Positions 8,630 to 17,605 are shown, numbered from the stretch's first letter. The stretch: DNA of 64,000 nt from Dokdonella sp. (GCF_019634845.1 NZ_JAHCAQ010000015.1:1-64000), one strand, 5' to 3'. The notes: generated from the letters alone by a model not told the origin. Translations and numbers: made by a program.

Positions 8630-9688
8630 ATGCAGTTGCTCGAGCCGTGGACCCTCGGCGGGCTGACGCTGCGCAACCGCATCGGGGTGTCGCCGATGTG
8701 CCAGTACTCGGCCAGCGACGGGCTGCCCAACGACTGGCACCGCGTGCATCTTGGCAGCCGTGCGGTCGGCGGTGCCGGCGTGGTGTTCGCCGAAGCGACC
8801 GCGGTGTCGCCGGAAGGGCGCATCACGCCGGCCGACACCGGCCTGTGGAACGAGGCGCAGCGGCGCGCCTGGCAGCCGATCGCCGCGTTCATCGCCGCGC
8901 ATGGCGCGCTGCCGGCGATCCAGCTCGCGCATGCGGGACGCAAGGCCGCCTGCGCGGTGCCGTGGCATGGTGGCCAGCCGCTGCCACGCGCGCAGGGCGG
9001 CTGGACCCCGCTGGCACCGTCGGCGCTGAGCCAGCAGGCGGATGGGCCGGTGCCGCAGGCGCTCGATCGGGCTGGCATCGTGCGCGTCATTGGTGCATTC
9101 CGCGCCGCTGCGCAGCGCGCTGCGCAGGCCGGCTTCGGCCTCATCGAGATCCATGCCGCGCATGGCTATCTGCTGCACGAATTCCTGTCGCCATTGGCCA
9201 ACCAGCGCGAGGATGACTATGGCGGCGTGCTGGCCAATCGCGCGCGCCTGCTGCGCGAGGTGGTCGGCGCCGTGCGCGAGGTGTGGCCGGTGCCGCGGCC
9301 GCTGGCCGTGCGCGTCTCGGCCACCGACTGGGTGCCCGGCGGTTGGGACATCGATGAGTGCGTTGCTCTGGCGGGCTGGCTCAAGGCCGATGGCGTGGAC
9401 CTCATCGACTGCTCGTCGGGCGGGCTCGTCGCACATGCCCGCGTGCCGGCGCAGCCCGGCTTCCAGGTCCCGTTCGCCGCGCGCATCCGCCGCGAAGCGG
9501 GCATCGCCACGGCAGCGGTTGGGCTCATCACGGGTGCGCAACAGGCACAGGCGGTACTCGCCGCAGGCGCCGCCGATCTCGTCCTGCTCGGTCGCGAGCA
9601 TCTGCGCGATCCCTACTTCACGCGGCGCGCCGCCACTGAACTCGCGGTGCCGCTCGTCGCGCCCGAGCCGTATCAACGCGCCTGGTGA
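8630..9688 (+). CDS. NADH:flavin oxidoreductase (Old Yellow Enzyme, YqjM/NamA-like)
   Basis: Encodes 352 residues, typical for the YqjM class. It is an FMN-dependent TIM barrel that reduces activated C=C bonds using NAD(P)H. Evidence: SPMCQYSASDG with the redox-tuning Cys, IQLAHAGRKA, EIHAAHGYLLHEFLSPL with the substrate-binding His pair, NQREDDYGG, and the phosphate-binding GLITG...LGREHLRDP end. Its last 16 bases overlap the convergent MFS gene. Physiological substrate unknown. Confidence 0.92.
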   Translation: MQLLEPWTLGGLTLRNRIGVSPMCQYSASDGLPNDWHRVHLGSRAVGGAGVVFAEATAVSPEGRITPADTGLWNEAQRRAWQPIAAFIAAHGALPAIQLAHAGRKAACAVPWHGGQPLPRAQGGWTPLAPSALSQQADGPVPQALDRAGIVRVIGAFRAAAQRAAQAGFGLIEIHAAHGYLLHEFLSPLANQREDDYGGVLANRARLLREVVGAVREVWPVPRPLAVRVSATDWVPGGWDIDECVALAGWLKADGVDLIDCSSGGLVAHARVPAQPGFQVPFAARIRREAGIATAAVGLITGAQQAQAVLAAGAADLVLLGREHLRDPYFTRRAATELAVPLVAPEPYQRAW

Positions 9689-10938
9689 GGGTCGGTATTG
9701 GGCAGGAACCAGGTCAACAGGCCGATCGCCGGCAGCCAGGCGCAGATCGCATACACGGCCTCGATGCCGATGTGGTCGGCGAGGCGACCGAGCACGGCCG
9801 CGCCGATGCCGCCCATGCCGAACGCAAAGCCGAAGAAGATGCCCGCGACGACGCCGGTGCGGCCCGGCACGAGTTCCTGCGCGTAGACGAGGATCGCCGC
9901 GAACGCCGACGACAGCACGAGACCGATCACGACGCTGAGGAGCGTGGTCCACACGAGGTTCGCGTGCGGCAGCAGCAGCGTGAACGGCAAGACGCCCAGG
10001 ATCGACACCCAGATCACGTACTTGCGGCCGATGCGATCGCCGATCGGGCCGCCGGCCAGCGTGCCGGCCGCGACGGCGCCGAGGAAGTAGAACAGGTGCA
10101 GCTGCGACTGCTGCGCGCTGATCCCGAACTTCTCCATCAGGTAGAACGTGTAGTAGCTCGACAGGCTCGCCAGGTAGAAGTACTTGGAGAAGATCAGCAT
10201 GCCGAGCACGAACATCGTCAGCACGATCGTGCGCCGCGGGTACATGCTGCCGTCGCTCTTGGCGCGCGCCTGTGCCGCGCGCCAGCTCGTGATCTGCGCC
10301 CGATACCAGCCGCCGATGCGCGTGAGCAGGGCGATCGCCACCAGCGCCGCGAGCGCAAACCACGCCACGCTGGCCTGGCCGCGCGGCATCACGATGAATG
10401 CGGCCAGCAGCGGGCCGATCGCCGAGCCGATGTTGCCGCCGACCTGGAACACCGATTGCGCAAGCCCGTGCCGGCCACCCGATGCCATGCGCGCGACGCG
10501 CGAGGATTCGGGATGGAACACCGACGAGCCCGAGCCGACCATGGCGGCGGCCAGCAGCAGCGCCGGGAAGCTCGTGGCATGCGCCAGCAGCAGCAGTCCA
10601 CTCAGCGTGCACGCCATGCCGATGGCCAGCGAGTAGGGCAGTGGACGGCGATCGGTATAGATGCCGACCAGCGGCTGCAGCAGCGAGGCCGTGAGCTGAA
10701 ACGTCAGCGTGATGAGCCCGACCTGGCCAAAACTCAGCGCGAAACTGTCCTTGAGCAGCGGATAGATCGCCGGCAACAGCGACTGGATCATGTCGTTGAG
10801 CAGATGACAGGTGCTCAGCATCAACAGGATCGGGAACGCCGTTTGCAGCGCCGCGCCCGTGGCCGCAGGCACGGCACGCGTGCCGACATCGAGGGCGGCA
10901 TCGGCGTGTGAAGGTGAATCGGGGGTCAGCGTTTCCAT
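9673..10938 (-). CDS. MFS transporter, fosmidomycin-resistance (Fsr)-like
   Basis: Encodes 421 residues from 10938 (METLTPDSP), with an alternative ATG at 10965. About twelve hydrophobic segments. The first carries CHLLNDMIQSLLPAIYPLLK, and the TDRRPLPY and VFHPESSRVARMASGGRHGLAQS motifs are typical of the Fsr/MFS efflux group. The role is probably drug or metabolite export across the inner membrane. Substrate not predictable. Its 3' end overlaps the convergent ene-reductase gene. Confidence 0.85.
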   Translation of the reverse strand: METLTPDSPSHADAALDVGTRAVPAATGAALQTAFPILLMLSTCHLLNDMIQSLLPAIYPLLKDSFALSFGQVGLITLTFQLTASLLQPLVGIYTDRRPLPYSLAIGMACTLSGLLLLAHATSFPALLLAAAMVGSGSSVFHPESSRVARMASGGRHGLAQSVFQVGGNIGSAIGPLLAAFIVMPRGQASVAWFALAALVAIALLTRIGGWYRAQITSWRAAQARAKSDGSMYPRRTIVLTMFVLGMLIFSKYFYLASLSSYYTFYLMEKFGISAQQSQLHLFYFLGAVAAGTLAGGPIGDRIGRKYVIWVSILGVLPFTLLLPHANLVWTTLLSVVIGLVLSSAFAAILVYAQELVPGRTGVVAGIFFGFAFGMGGIGAAVLGRLADHIGIEAVYAICAWLPAIGLLTWFLPNTDPHQAR

Positions 10939-11089
10939 GCGCAGCAGACAGTGGCCACGCGCCATTATCGGTCCTCGCGCGCGCAACCGCATGTGTCACG
11001 GGCCTGTCGCTGCACGCGCGCGCGGCGTCGCGCCGCCGGCTGCGCCCGTGGCAGCGGCGGCTTCCTGCCACGCTCCGGCAGCGTGACGC

Positions 11090-11118
11090 TTGACGTCCAC
11101 CGCGCGCGCGGCTCTAAT
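11090..11118 (+). promoter_or_regulatory. Sigma70 promoter for tRNA-Phe
   Basis: TTGACG at 11090-11095 (5/6 of the -35 consensus) is followed after exactly 17 bases by TCTAAT at 11113-11118 (5/6 of the -10). The tRNA starts 46 bases past the -10, consistent with a short 5' leader removed by RNase P. Confidence 0.7.
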
Positions 11119-11164
11119 ACGCGGCCCGCCGCGCACCGTCAGGTCCGCATCGGCACCCAATTCC

Positions 11165-11240
11165 GGCCAGGTAGCTCAGTTGGTAGAGCAGGGGATTGAA
11201 AATCCCCGTGTCGGCGGTTCGATTCCGTCCCTGGCCACCA
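11165..11240 (+). tRNA. tRNA-Phe (GAA)
   Basis: A 76-base cloverleaf with encoded CCA. The acceptor GGCCAGG pairs with CCTGGCC. The anticodon loop is TTGAAAA with anticodon GAA, and the T-loop is TTCGATT. A terminator follows 8 bases downstream, so it is a single-gene unit. tRNA 3' ends are common phage integration sites and the next genes look phage-derived. Confidence 0.97.
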
Positions 11241-11248
11241 AAAATCGA

Positions 11249-11280
11249 CGCCCAACCGTTCCCGGTTGGGCGTTTTCGTT
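11249..11280 (+). terminator. Rho-independent terminator after tRNA-Phe
   Basis: CGCCCAACC (11249-11257) pairs with GGTTGGGCG (11264-11272) around a 6-base loop, then a T-rich run (TTTTCGTTT). A standard intrinsic terminator. Confidence 0.9.
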
Positions 11281-11493
11281 TGCGGAATGCGCGCGCCATG
11301 CGGGGTTCCGCGCCGTTCGGCGTGTGCCACCCGCCGTCGCCCGACCGCCACCACGCGCCCGGTTCGTCCCTGTTCCGCCCTGTCTTCTCTCGAAACCTGC
11401 GCCAACTTCTTCGCCGTGGCACACGCAGACGGCGTTTTCCGTCAATGGTTTGTGCGTGTACCGATCGGAATCGTTGGAAGGAGGCTCCCGTCC

Positions 11494-11738
11494 ATGTGCC
11501 CGTACCAGCCGATGCTGCTTGCGCTATCAACCGTGGCTTTGTGCGCCTGCACGACGCTGCCGCCGCCGGTGAACTGCCCGGGCCCGCCCGAGATGCTGAT
11601 GCGGCCGCCGCAGGCATTGCGCTCTCTGCCGTCGCCGGTACCGTTGCCGCCAACTACCAGACCTGCTTTGAACCCGCCGAGCAACTGAGGGCGTTGCAGG
11701 TGTGGCTTGGGGAAATGAATGCGGCCGCCAAACAGTGA
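11494..11738 (+). pseudogene. Frameshifted Rz1-like outer-membrane spanin remnant
   Basis: The ATG at 11494, after GGAGG about 10 bases upstream, starts a Rz1-type lipoprotein: a short signal with lipobox ALCAC, then TTLPPPVNCPGPPEMLMRPP. Around 11625-11645 homology passes to another frame, reading AVAGTVAANYQTC then EQLRALQVWLGEMNAAAKQ and stopping at 11738. The first frame instead runs into Pro-rich nonsense and stops at 11688. Rz1-type spanins link to Rz across the periplasm to disrupt the outer membrane during phage lysis. The -1/+2 shift and the absence of other lysis genes suggest a decayed prophage fragment next to tRNA-Phe. Confidence 0.6.
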
Positions 11739-11780
11739 CTGGATGCTGGCCGACTTCTACCTCCCTGACGCGCCTCGCCC

Positions 11781-12671
11781 TTACGCCCAAACCTCGTCCA
11801 GATTCTTCGCCGCCAACAACTTTTCCCGCAGTGCGTAGCGCGACGACTGCATATTGACCTCGCTGCTTTCCGGGCGCGGGATCGGGACAATCGCTGTCGC
11901 TGGCCCCTTGAACTTGATCATGTACTTGCCGGTGTCGTTGTAAGGCAGGATGGCCTCGACCTCGGCGATGTGGGTGATGGCCGCGACGGGGGCAACCTGA
12001 TAGGCGGCAATGAACTTCAGCTTGGAAATGTGCTTCGCATTGATCCGAACGGCAAACCAGCAGTTCTCGTTGAGGAAGCGTTGCTTGAAACCTTCCTCGC
12101 GGGCCGGGACGACGATGGTGTCGAACTTGTCGTTCTCCGACCCCACGGGCTGCACCTGATCGCTCGGGTCTTCCTGCTTCGGCGGCGTGAAGGCGTTGAT
12201 GCCGAGCATCGGCAGGATCAGCAGCATATCGGCCAGGAACGCTTGCGCCGTGGCCTTGGCCGCCGGAGCCATCGTCGGAGCCGTGGGGTTGTTCTTGTTC
12301 AGCAGAATGGCGCGATCGTGCTTCTTGGCCAGAGCAACCAGTGCCGATTCCAGGTACTGGACTTCGGTCTTGCCGATCTTGTGGTTGCGGTCGAAGAAGT
12401 AGACGCCCCATACCCAACCTTCCTTGTTGGAGACGTGGTTCTTCAGCCGGTCACCAACGGCGTCGGCCTCGCCGATGTAGATCGTCTCTTCGGCGGCATT
12501 GCCGACTAGGATGTAGATACCGGCTTGCGAGAAACCCGGCTCCTGCTTCAACAGATGGAAAAGCGCCTTGTTGAAGACGACGCCGTAGCCAGACCAGTTC
12601 GACTTGTCGAGGTGACGAATCCCTTCGGGGTCACCGGATGTTGCGAAAAGCGTGATGGAGAACGGTTGCAT
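11781..12671 (-). CDS. GIY-YIG nuclease-domain protein
   Basis: Encodes 296 residues. The GIY-YIG core lies at about residues 48-110: AGIYILVGN, then TIYIGEADAVGDRLKNH, a catalytic-type Arg after YIGEA, and a conserved Glu region (EVQYLESALV). The C-terminal 180 residues are unassigned and contain a repeat-like beta part. GIY-YIG domains cut DNA in repair, restriction and homing enzymes. The specific role is unknown. Located between the spanin remnant and a GH5 gene, it may be cargo of the same mobile segment. No homing target is evident. Confidence 0.8.
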   Translation of the reverse strand: MQPFSITLFATSGDPEGIRHLDKSNWSGYGVVFNKALFHLLKQEPGFSQAGIYILVGNAAEETIYIGEADAVGDRLKNHVSNKEGWVWGVYFFDRNHKIGKTEVQYLESALVALAKKHDRAILLNKNNPTAPTMAPAAKATAQAFLADMLLILPMLGINAFTPPKQEDPSDQVQPVGSENDKFDTIVVPAREEGFKQRFLNENCWFAVRINAKHISKLKFIAAYQVAPVAAITHIAEVEAILPYNDTGKYMIKFKGPATAIVPIPRPESSEVNMQSSRYALREKLLAAKNLDEVWA

Positions 12672-12944
12672 GGGTATCCCGGAGCCCGTCTGAGTTTTTG
12701 TGTGTGAGGCGGTTTTCGTCGTCGGTCCCGATCAAAGGTGAAGCGTGAAGCGGTATCCGTAGATTATCGCGAACTGGTTCATCGCCGACTTCCACTCCCG
12801 GCAGCGAGCAATTGCGCGGGGGCGGTTGCCCACGCTGCCGCGTGCAGAGCCCGGGACGCGGCCGTGGGCCGGCGCGGTACGCGCTACCATTCGCAGCGCA
12901 AGGGGATGCTCTGGTTCGCCAGCGATGATTTGGGGAGGCTTCCG

Positions 12945-15900
12945 ATGACTGCAACGCGAGTTGCTGTGGTTCTGGCATGGCTTGGTTGCGCTGCTGCGGC
13001 GCAGGCGGCCTTGCCGATGCGTGGGGTGAATCTGGCCGGTGCGGAGTTCGGCGAGGGCAACCTGCCTGGACAATATGGCGTCGATTACACGTTTCCCACG
13101 GTGCAGGAGGTGGACTACTTCCATGCCAAGGGCATGACCACGATCCGCGTGGGGTTCCGCTGGGAGCGGCTCCAGCACACGCTTGGCGGGCCGCTGGACG
13201 CAACCTATCTGGCCGGACTGGACACGGTCGTGAACCATGCCGCGAGCCTCGGCATGAAGGTCATCATCAATCCGCACAACTATGCGCGCTACTACGGCAA
13301 TCTTGTCGGCTCGCCCCAGGTTTCCAACGCGCAGTTTGCCGACTTCTGGTCGCGCCTGGCGCAGCATTACCAGACGGTGCCGCAGGCGGTGTTCGGGCTG
13401 GTCAACGAGCCCAACACGATGCCGACCGAGCAGTGGCTGGCGGCGGCCAATGCCGCCATTGCGGGCATTCGCGCCACCGGCTCGACGCATCTGATCCTCG
13501 TGCCGGGCAATGCCTGGACCGGCGCGCATGCCTGGTCGCAGAACTGGTACGGCACACCAAATGCCCAGGTGATGACGGGGGTGGTCGACCCGGGCAACCA
13601 CTTCGCGTTCGAACTGCACCAGTATTTCGATGCCGATTTCAGCGGCACCTCGGCCACTTGCCTCAGTGCGGCGGGAACCGGTGCGAACCAGCTGCAGGGC
13701 GTCACCCAATGGTTGCGCACGAATGGCTACAAGGGCTTTCTTGCCGAGTTGGGCGGCGCCAACAACACCCCGTGCCACAACGCGGTGGTGAGTGCGCTGG
13801 ACCATCTCGAGGCCAATGCCGACGTGTGGCTGGGTTGGACCTGGTGGGCGGCCGGGCCGTGGTGGGGCGAGTACATGCTGACGCTGGAACCAACCAGCAA
13901 CTTCACCGTCGACCGTCCGCAGATGGCCTGGCTCGAGCCGTATCTCGCCGGGACGGGAACGCCGGGCCAATCACTGATCGTCTACGACGACGCGCTGCAG
14001 AACGACTTCGGCGACTGGTCCTACGGCGGCGGGGAAAACTTCGCCAACACGACACCGGTGCATGGCGGCACCCGTTCGATTGCCCTGACCGGCAACAACT
14101 ACAACGCCGTTTCGATGACCCATGAAAGCGGTCCGCTTTCCACGGCGAACTATCCACTGCTGCATTTCTGGATCCACGGCGGCAGCAGCGGCGGTCAGGC
14201 GCTGAATCTGGTCCTGCAGAATGGTTGCAGCACCGCAGTCTGCGCGCCGGTGGCGCAAGCCAGTCTCAACGCCTTCATCGCCGGCGGCGCTGCGGGCGCG
14301 AACAGCTGGCGCGAAGTGACGGTACCGATCACGCAGGCGCCCCTGTCCTACACCGGCGACTTCGATCGCATCGACATCGAAGGCGCATCCTCCGGCACGC
14401 AGCCAACCGTGTATTTCGATGACATCGAGCTGCAACCCGGCGCAAGCGGAAACGAGGTGATTTTCGTCAACGGCTTCGACGGCGCGCTGCCGACCGTCGG
14501 TGGCCTGGTGCAGGAACATGATGTGACCGTGGCATCGATGGTGAGCGACCGCTTCACCTGGCGCGATTCGGCCAACAAGCCGCGTGTCGCCGTGCTCGCC
14601 CACAACGACGGCCAGACTGGCCCGACCGCGCCTGGTGGCTACACGAATCGTGGCGGCGCGCTGCGCGAGTTCCGCTACCAGATGCCGGACGACACGACCC
14701 GCGTCGCCGGCGTCACCAGCTACGGCAACGCCGGCCAAGGCGGCTTCGGTTATGTCGTCTCGCATTCGGCCTGGCCGAGCAACGGCGGGGGCTGCAACGG
14801 TGACGACTCGCCGCTTGGATACGGCTTCCCCGGCGCGTTCCAGCGCGTCTTCGAGGGCCGCCACCATGCCATCTTCCGCTTCACGCAGAACTATCCGCGC
14901 CATTGCAGCGCGGCTGCCGGCGGCGCATCGAGCGTGGTGCCGGTCACGATCGACTGGACTTTCTCGACCGGCCGCGACAATCCGCTGTGGTCGATCACCT
15001 ACGACATGAGCGCACTGCCGGCCAACTTCCTGTTCGACGATTCGCGCGCACCGTACGGCGAACTCAACATCGACGGCGCGGGCGCCACCAACATCAGTGG
15101 TGTGGGCTGGGGCGACCGCTGGCAGTTCACCAGCACCACCTCGCCGGTGACCTTGAACAGCCAATGGACGTGGAACACGCCCAACACCGTGCCTTACGTG
15201 AAGCTGTGGGTGACGTCGACGAACGCGACCATGGGCCTGGTACAGAGCCAGACGATGACGCAACAGGACGCCGGCGCGCGCAACCAGTACTACCAGGACA
15301 TCACCGCGTTCTGGAACAAGACCAGTGCGCAAGGCAATGCCGGCGGTACCTATGTGATGCCGTGGCAGGACAGTTGGCCCTACCAGGCCAATGCCTATTC
15401 GATCGGCCCGTCCACGCCCAACAGCAATGCGCGCCTGACCTGGGGAACCTCGTTCGGCTTTCTCGGCCAGTCCAGCTATGACGTCCACGATGGCGTCGTT
15501 GCCACGGCTGCGGGCTATCCGCGCAAGAGTTACGCGGTGTATGTCGTGCTGGGCGCGCACAGCACCGCGCCGGTCGAGGCGCAGCGCAGCGAAATCGAGA
15601 CGCGGCAGACGCTGAGCCTGGGCGCGACGATCGGCAGTGTCGCCGCCAGCGGACCCGCCGGAGCGGGCCGCAGCGACACCATCAGCTACCAGCCCGCCGG
15701 CAACGATCCGGTCTACGGTGCGCTGACCTTCATCGCCGCCGGCAATGCGCTCGATGCCAACGTCGCGGTGGGTGCCGGCACGCTCAGGCATCCGCTCATC
15801 ATCGTGCGCGGCGTCACCGCGTATCCGACCACGGTCAAGCTCAATGGCAGCACGCTCACGGCCGACGCCGACTACTTCGCGTCGCTGCGTGCGAGTCCAA

Positions 15901-15968
15901 ACGAGCTGTGGCTGACGCTCAACCGCGATCTCTCCGGCACCACCAACCGCGTGCAAGTGCAGCCATAG
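12945..15968 (+). CDS. Secreted GH5 glycoside hydrolase with large C-terminal extension
   Basis: Encodes 1007 residues, starting at 12945 after GGGGAGG. A Sec signal ends near residue 21 (AAAAQA). Residues about 25-330 are a GH5 cellulase-type TIM barrel, with acid/base Glu155 in GLVNEPNT and nucleophile Glu268 in FLAELGG. Residues about 340-500 look like a beta-sandwich carbohydrate-binding module. EVIFVNGFDG at 504-513 (14459-14479 for the core) resembles the terminal tag of two other secreted proteins in the window. Residues 515-1007 are a beta-rich region I cannot assign. Probably an extracellular endoglucanase or related beta-glycanase. Confidence 0.85.
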   Translation: MTATRVAVVLAWLGCAAAAQAALPMRGVNLAGAEFGEGNLPGQYGVDYTFPTVQEVDYFHAKGMTTIRVGFRWERLQHTLGGPLDATYLAGLDTVVNHAASLGMKVIINPHNYARYYGNLVGSPQVSNAQFADFWSRLAQHYQTVPQAVFGLVNEPNTMPTEQWLAAANAAIAGIRATGSTHLILVPGNAWTGAHAWSQNWYGTPNAQVMTGVVDPGNHFAFELHQYFDADFSGTSATCLSAAGTGANQLQGVTQWLRTNGYKGFLAELGGANNTPCHNAVVSALDHLEANADVWLGWTWWAAGPWWGEYMLTLEPTSNFTVDRPQMAWLEPYLAGTGTPGQSLIVYDDALQNDFGDWSYGGGENFANTTPVHGGTRSIALTGNNYNAVSMTHESGPLSTANYPLLHFWIHGGSSGGQALNLVLQNGCSTAVCAPVAQASLNAFIAGGAAGANSWREVTVPITQAPLSYTGDFDRIDIEGASSGTQPTVYFDDIELQPGASGNEVIFVNGFDGALPTVGGLVQEHDVTVASMVSDRFTWRDSANKPRVAVLAHNDGQTGPTAPGGYTNRGGALREFRYQMPDDTTRVAGVTSYGNAGQGGFGYVVSHSAWPSNGGGCNGDDSPLGYGFPGAFQRVFEGRHHAIFRFTQNYPRHCSAAAGGASSVVPVTIDWTFSTGRDNPLWSITYDMSALPANFLFDDSRAPYGELNIDGAGATNISGVGWGDRWQFTSTTSPVTLNSQWTWNTPNTVPYVKLWVTSTNATMGLVQSQTMTQQDAGARNQYYQDITAFWNKTSAQGNAGGTYVMPWQDSWPYQANAYSIGPSTPNSNARLTWGTSFGFLGQSSYDVHDGVVATAAGYPRKSYAVYVVLGAHSTAPVEAQRSEIETRQTLSLGATIGSVAASGPAGAGRSDTISYQPAGNDPVYGALTFIAAGNALDANVAVGAGTLRHPLIIVRGVTAYPTTVKLNGSTLTADADYFASLRASPNELWLTLNRDLSGTTNRVQVQP

Positions 15969-16140
15969 CAGCGCCGCGGGTTCGGCGCAGGCGCCGCGCC
16001 CGGCGAACATCGACTCGGTGCAACGGCCAGCACGCACCGGGTCCCGGCGGGTGATGCCCGCTGGCGGAGTGCTGGCCCCATGCGCGGTCGCGGCCACAGC
16101 GGAGAACGCGCCCGAACCGGACGGCCGCGCCGATGGCGCG

Positions 16141-16180
16141 AAAAAAAAAAGGCCGATTCCCGTGCAGGAATCGGCCTTTT
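16141..16180 (-). terminator. Rho-independent terminator of the tRNA operon
   Basis: A perfect 14-bp stem (16147-16160 with 16167-16180) and, on the minus strand, a long T-tract (the A-run beginning at 16141). It lies 12 bases past the tRNA-Asp CCA end and closes the Ala-Glu-Asp operon. It also faces the 3' end of the GH5 gene. Confidence 0.92.
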
Positions 16181-16192
16181 CACTTGAACAGA

Positions 16193-16269
16193 TGGCGGAG
16201 CGGACGGGACTCGAACCCGCGACCTCCGGCGTGACAGGCCAGCATTCTAACCAGCTGAACTACCGCTCC
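16193..16269 (-). tRNA. tRNA-Asp (GTC)
   Basis: A 77-base tRNA with encoded CCA. Its sequence from GGAGCGG to CCGCTCCGCCA follows the bacterial tRNA-Asp pattern, with anticodon loop CTGTCAC (anticodon GTC). Third and last gene of the minus-strand tRNA operon. Confidence 0.97.
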
Positions 16270-16319
16270 GCGTTGCATGTGACCGCTGCATCCTGCAGCA
16301 CTCGCACCTTTCACTCGAC

Positions 16320-16395
16320 TGGCGTCCCCAAGGGGATTCGAACCCCTGTTACTGCCGTGAAAGGGCGGTGTCCTGGGCCTCTAGACGATGGGGAC
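16320..16395 (-). tRNA. tRNA-Glu (TTC)
   Basis: A 76-base tRNA with encoded CCA. The acceptor GTCCCC pairs with GGGGAC, and the anticodon loop CTTTCAC gives anticodon TTC. Second gene of the operon. Confidence 0.97.
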
Positions 16396-16416
16396 GCTGG
16401 AAACCGCAAAAACCGT

Positions 16417-16492
<76 letters not shown>

Positions 16493-16507
16493 TCAAGGGA
16501 GCGCGAG

Positions 16508-16536
16508 AGGATAGTGAGGTGCGCGCGATTCGTCAA
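16508..16536 (-). promoter_or_regulatory. Sigma70 promoter of tRNA-Ala-Glu-Asp operon
   Basis: On the minus strand TTGACG (16536-16531) and TATCCT (16513-16508) are separated by exactly 17 bases. The stretch just after the -10 (CTCTCGCGC) is a GC-rich discriminator of the kind linked to stringent (ppGpp) control of stable-RNA genes. The operon starts 15 bases downstream. Confidence 0.75.
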
Positions 16537-16585
16537 CAAGGTTTTTCAGGTTGGCGCGCCCGGCGCATCGGGGCGCGCGCTTCGC

Positions 16586-17605
16586 TCAGCGGTTGCGCCG
16601 CGCGCCGCCCGCTTCGATCTCGATGTGGCCACTGGAATGGTAGGCGTTGATGAAGTTGGCGACGTCGGCGACCGCCGAGCCGCTGGCTTCGGCGACCTCC
16701 TCGACGGTGCCGGCGGCCTTCATCATCGCGGTGGCGATGCGGAAGTGGCGCGGGAAGTCGCGTTCGACCTGCGGCCAGCGCGCGAGCTTGTAGCGCGCAT
16801 CGGCATCGAGCCCGGCTTCGAGGCGTCCTTCGCTGCCGACGAGATGGGCCAGCCAGGACAGGCGTGCGTAGGGCAGCGTGGCCAGACCGCGCGTGGCAGC
16901 GGCAAACGCGCCGGCCTCGAGCGGATCGACCGTGGCATCGGCGAGCGAGCGGTTGCACCAGCTCGCCAGCACCTTGAGCGCGCTGTCCTGGACGTGGACG
17001 GTCTGGCTGTCGCCGTCGAGGAACAGGGTCTGCTGACCGTCGCGCTGCAGGCGCCAGCGGCCGCCGGCTTCGAGCAGATCGAGCAGCGCGCGCGGCTTGC
17101 TGGCCGCCGGTGCCTTGGCTGCGACGGCTTCGGGCGCCGCTGGCGCGGCGTGCACGGCGGGGCCTGTGGTCGGCCGTGCAGCCGGGGCCGGTGGCGCCGC
17201 TGCAGCCGGCGCGGCATGGCTGGCGGAGCCATTCGCCGCGGCGTGGCCGTTGCCTGCGGCAGGCTGGCCCTCGACCTGGTCGAGCAGTTCGAACAGCGTT
17301 GCCGTGGTCACGGGCTTGCGCAGGCGGTGGTCGGCGCCGTGGCCGTCGCCCGAGGTCAGTGCGATCACGATGCGCCCGCTGGCCTGCGCCTTGAGCCAGT
17401 CCATGTGTCCATACACGGAATCGACGTCGACGATGAGCACGTCGGCATGGTTGGCCGGTCCGGTGCGCCAAGCCGAGTCGGGGCGTGCCGCGAGCAGGCG
17501 GCCGAGTCGTTCGGTGTCGTCGTGGCTGCCGCCAAGGAGGCTCAGGGTGCGGGCTGGCTGGTTCACGGGCAGGGTTCCGTCAGGGGGATGCTCGCAGGAA
17601 AGCAA
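16586..17605 (-). CDS. Pseudo-receiver protein with Ala/Pro linker and helical C-terminal domain
   Basis: Encodes 339 residues from ATG 17605. A GTG at 17566 (reading MNQPARTLSLLGG) is an equally plausible start. Residues about 15-110 look like a degenerate response-regulator receiver: ADVLIVDVDSVYG in place of the phosphoacceptor strand, IVIALTSGDGHGADHRLRKPVT with a conserved Lys-Pro, and no clear acidic pocket. Residues about 115-170 are an Ala/Pro/His-rich linker. The C-terminal 170 residues form an uncharacterised domain ending in a helix-turn-helix-like segment (GTVEEVAEASGSAVADVANF). No TM or signal. Possibly a signalling scaffold for motility or pili, but the function is unknown. Confidence 0.65.
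   Translation of the reverse strand: MLSCEHPPDGTLPVNQPARTLSLLGGSHDDTERLGRLLAARPDSAWRTGPANHADVLIVDVDSVYGHMDWLKAQASGRIVIALTSGDGHGADHRLRKPVTTATLFELLDQVEGQPAAGNGHAAANGSASHAAPAAAAPPAPAARPTTGPAVHAAPAAPEAVAAKAPAASKPRALLDLLEAGGRWRLQRDGQQTLFLDGDSQTVHVQDSALKVLASWCNRSLADATVDPLEAGAFAAATRGLATLPYARLSWLAHLVGSEGRLEAGLDADARYKLARWPQVERDFPRHFRIATAMMKAAGTVEEVAEASGSAVADVANFINAYHSSGHIEIEAGGARRNR

Noticed and set aside
11494-11738. Programmed frameshift joining the two halves of the spanin-like gene
   Set aside because: No slippery heptamer or following structure seen at the switch. Simple decay is more likely.
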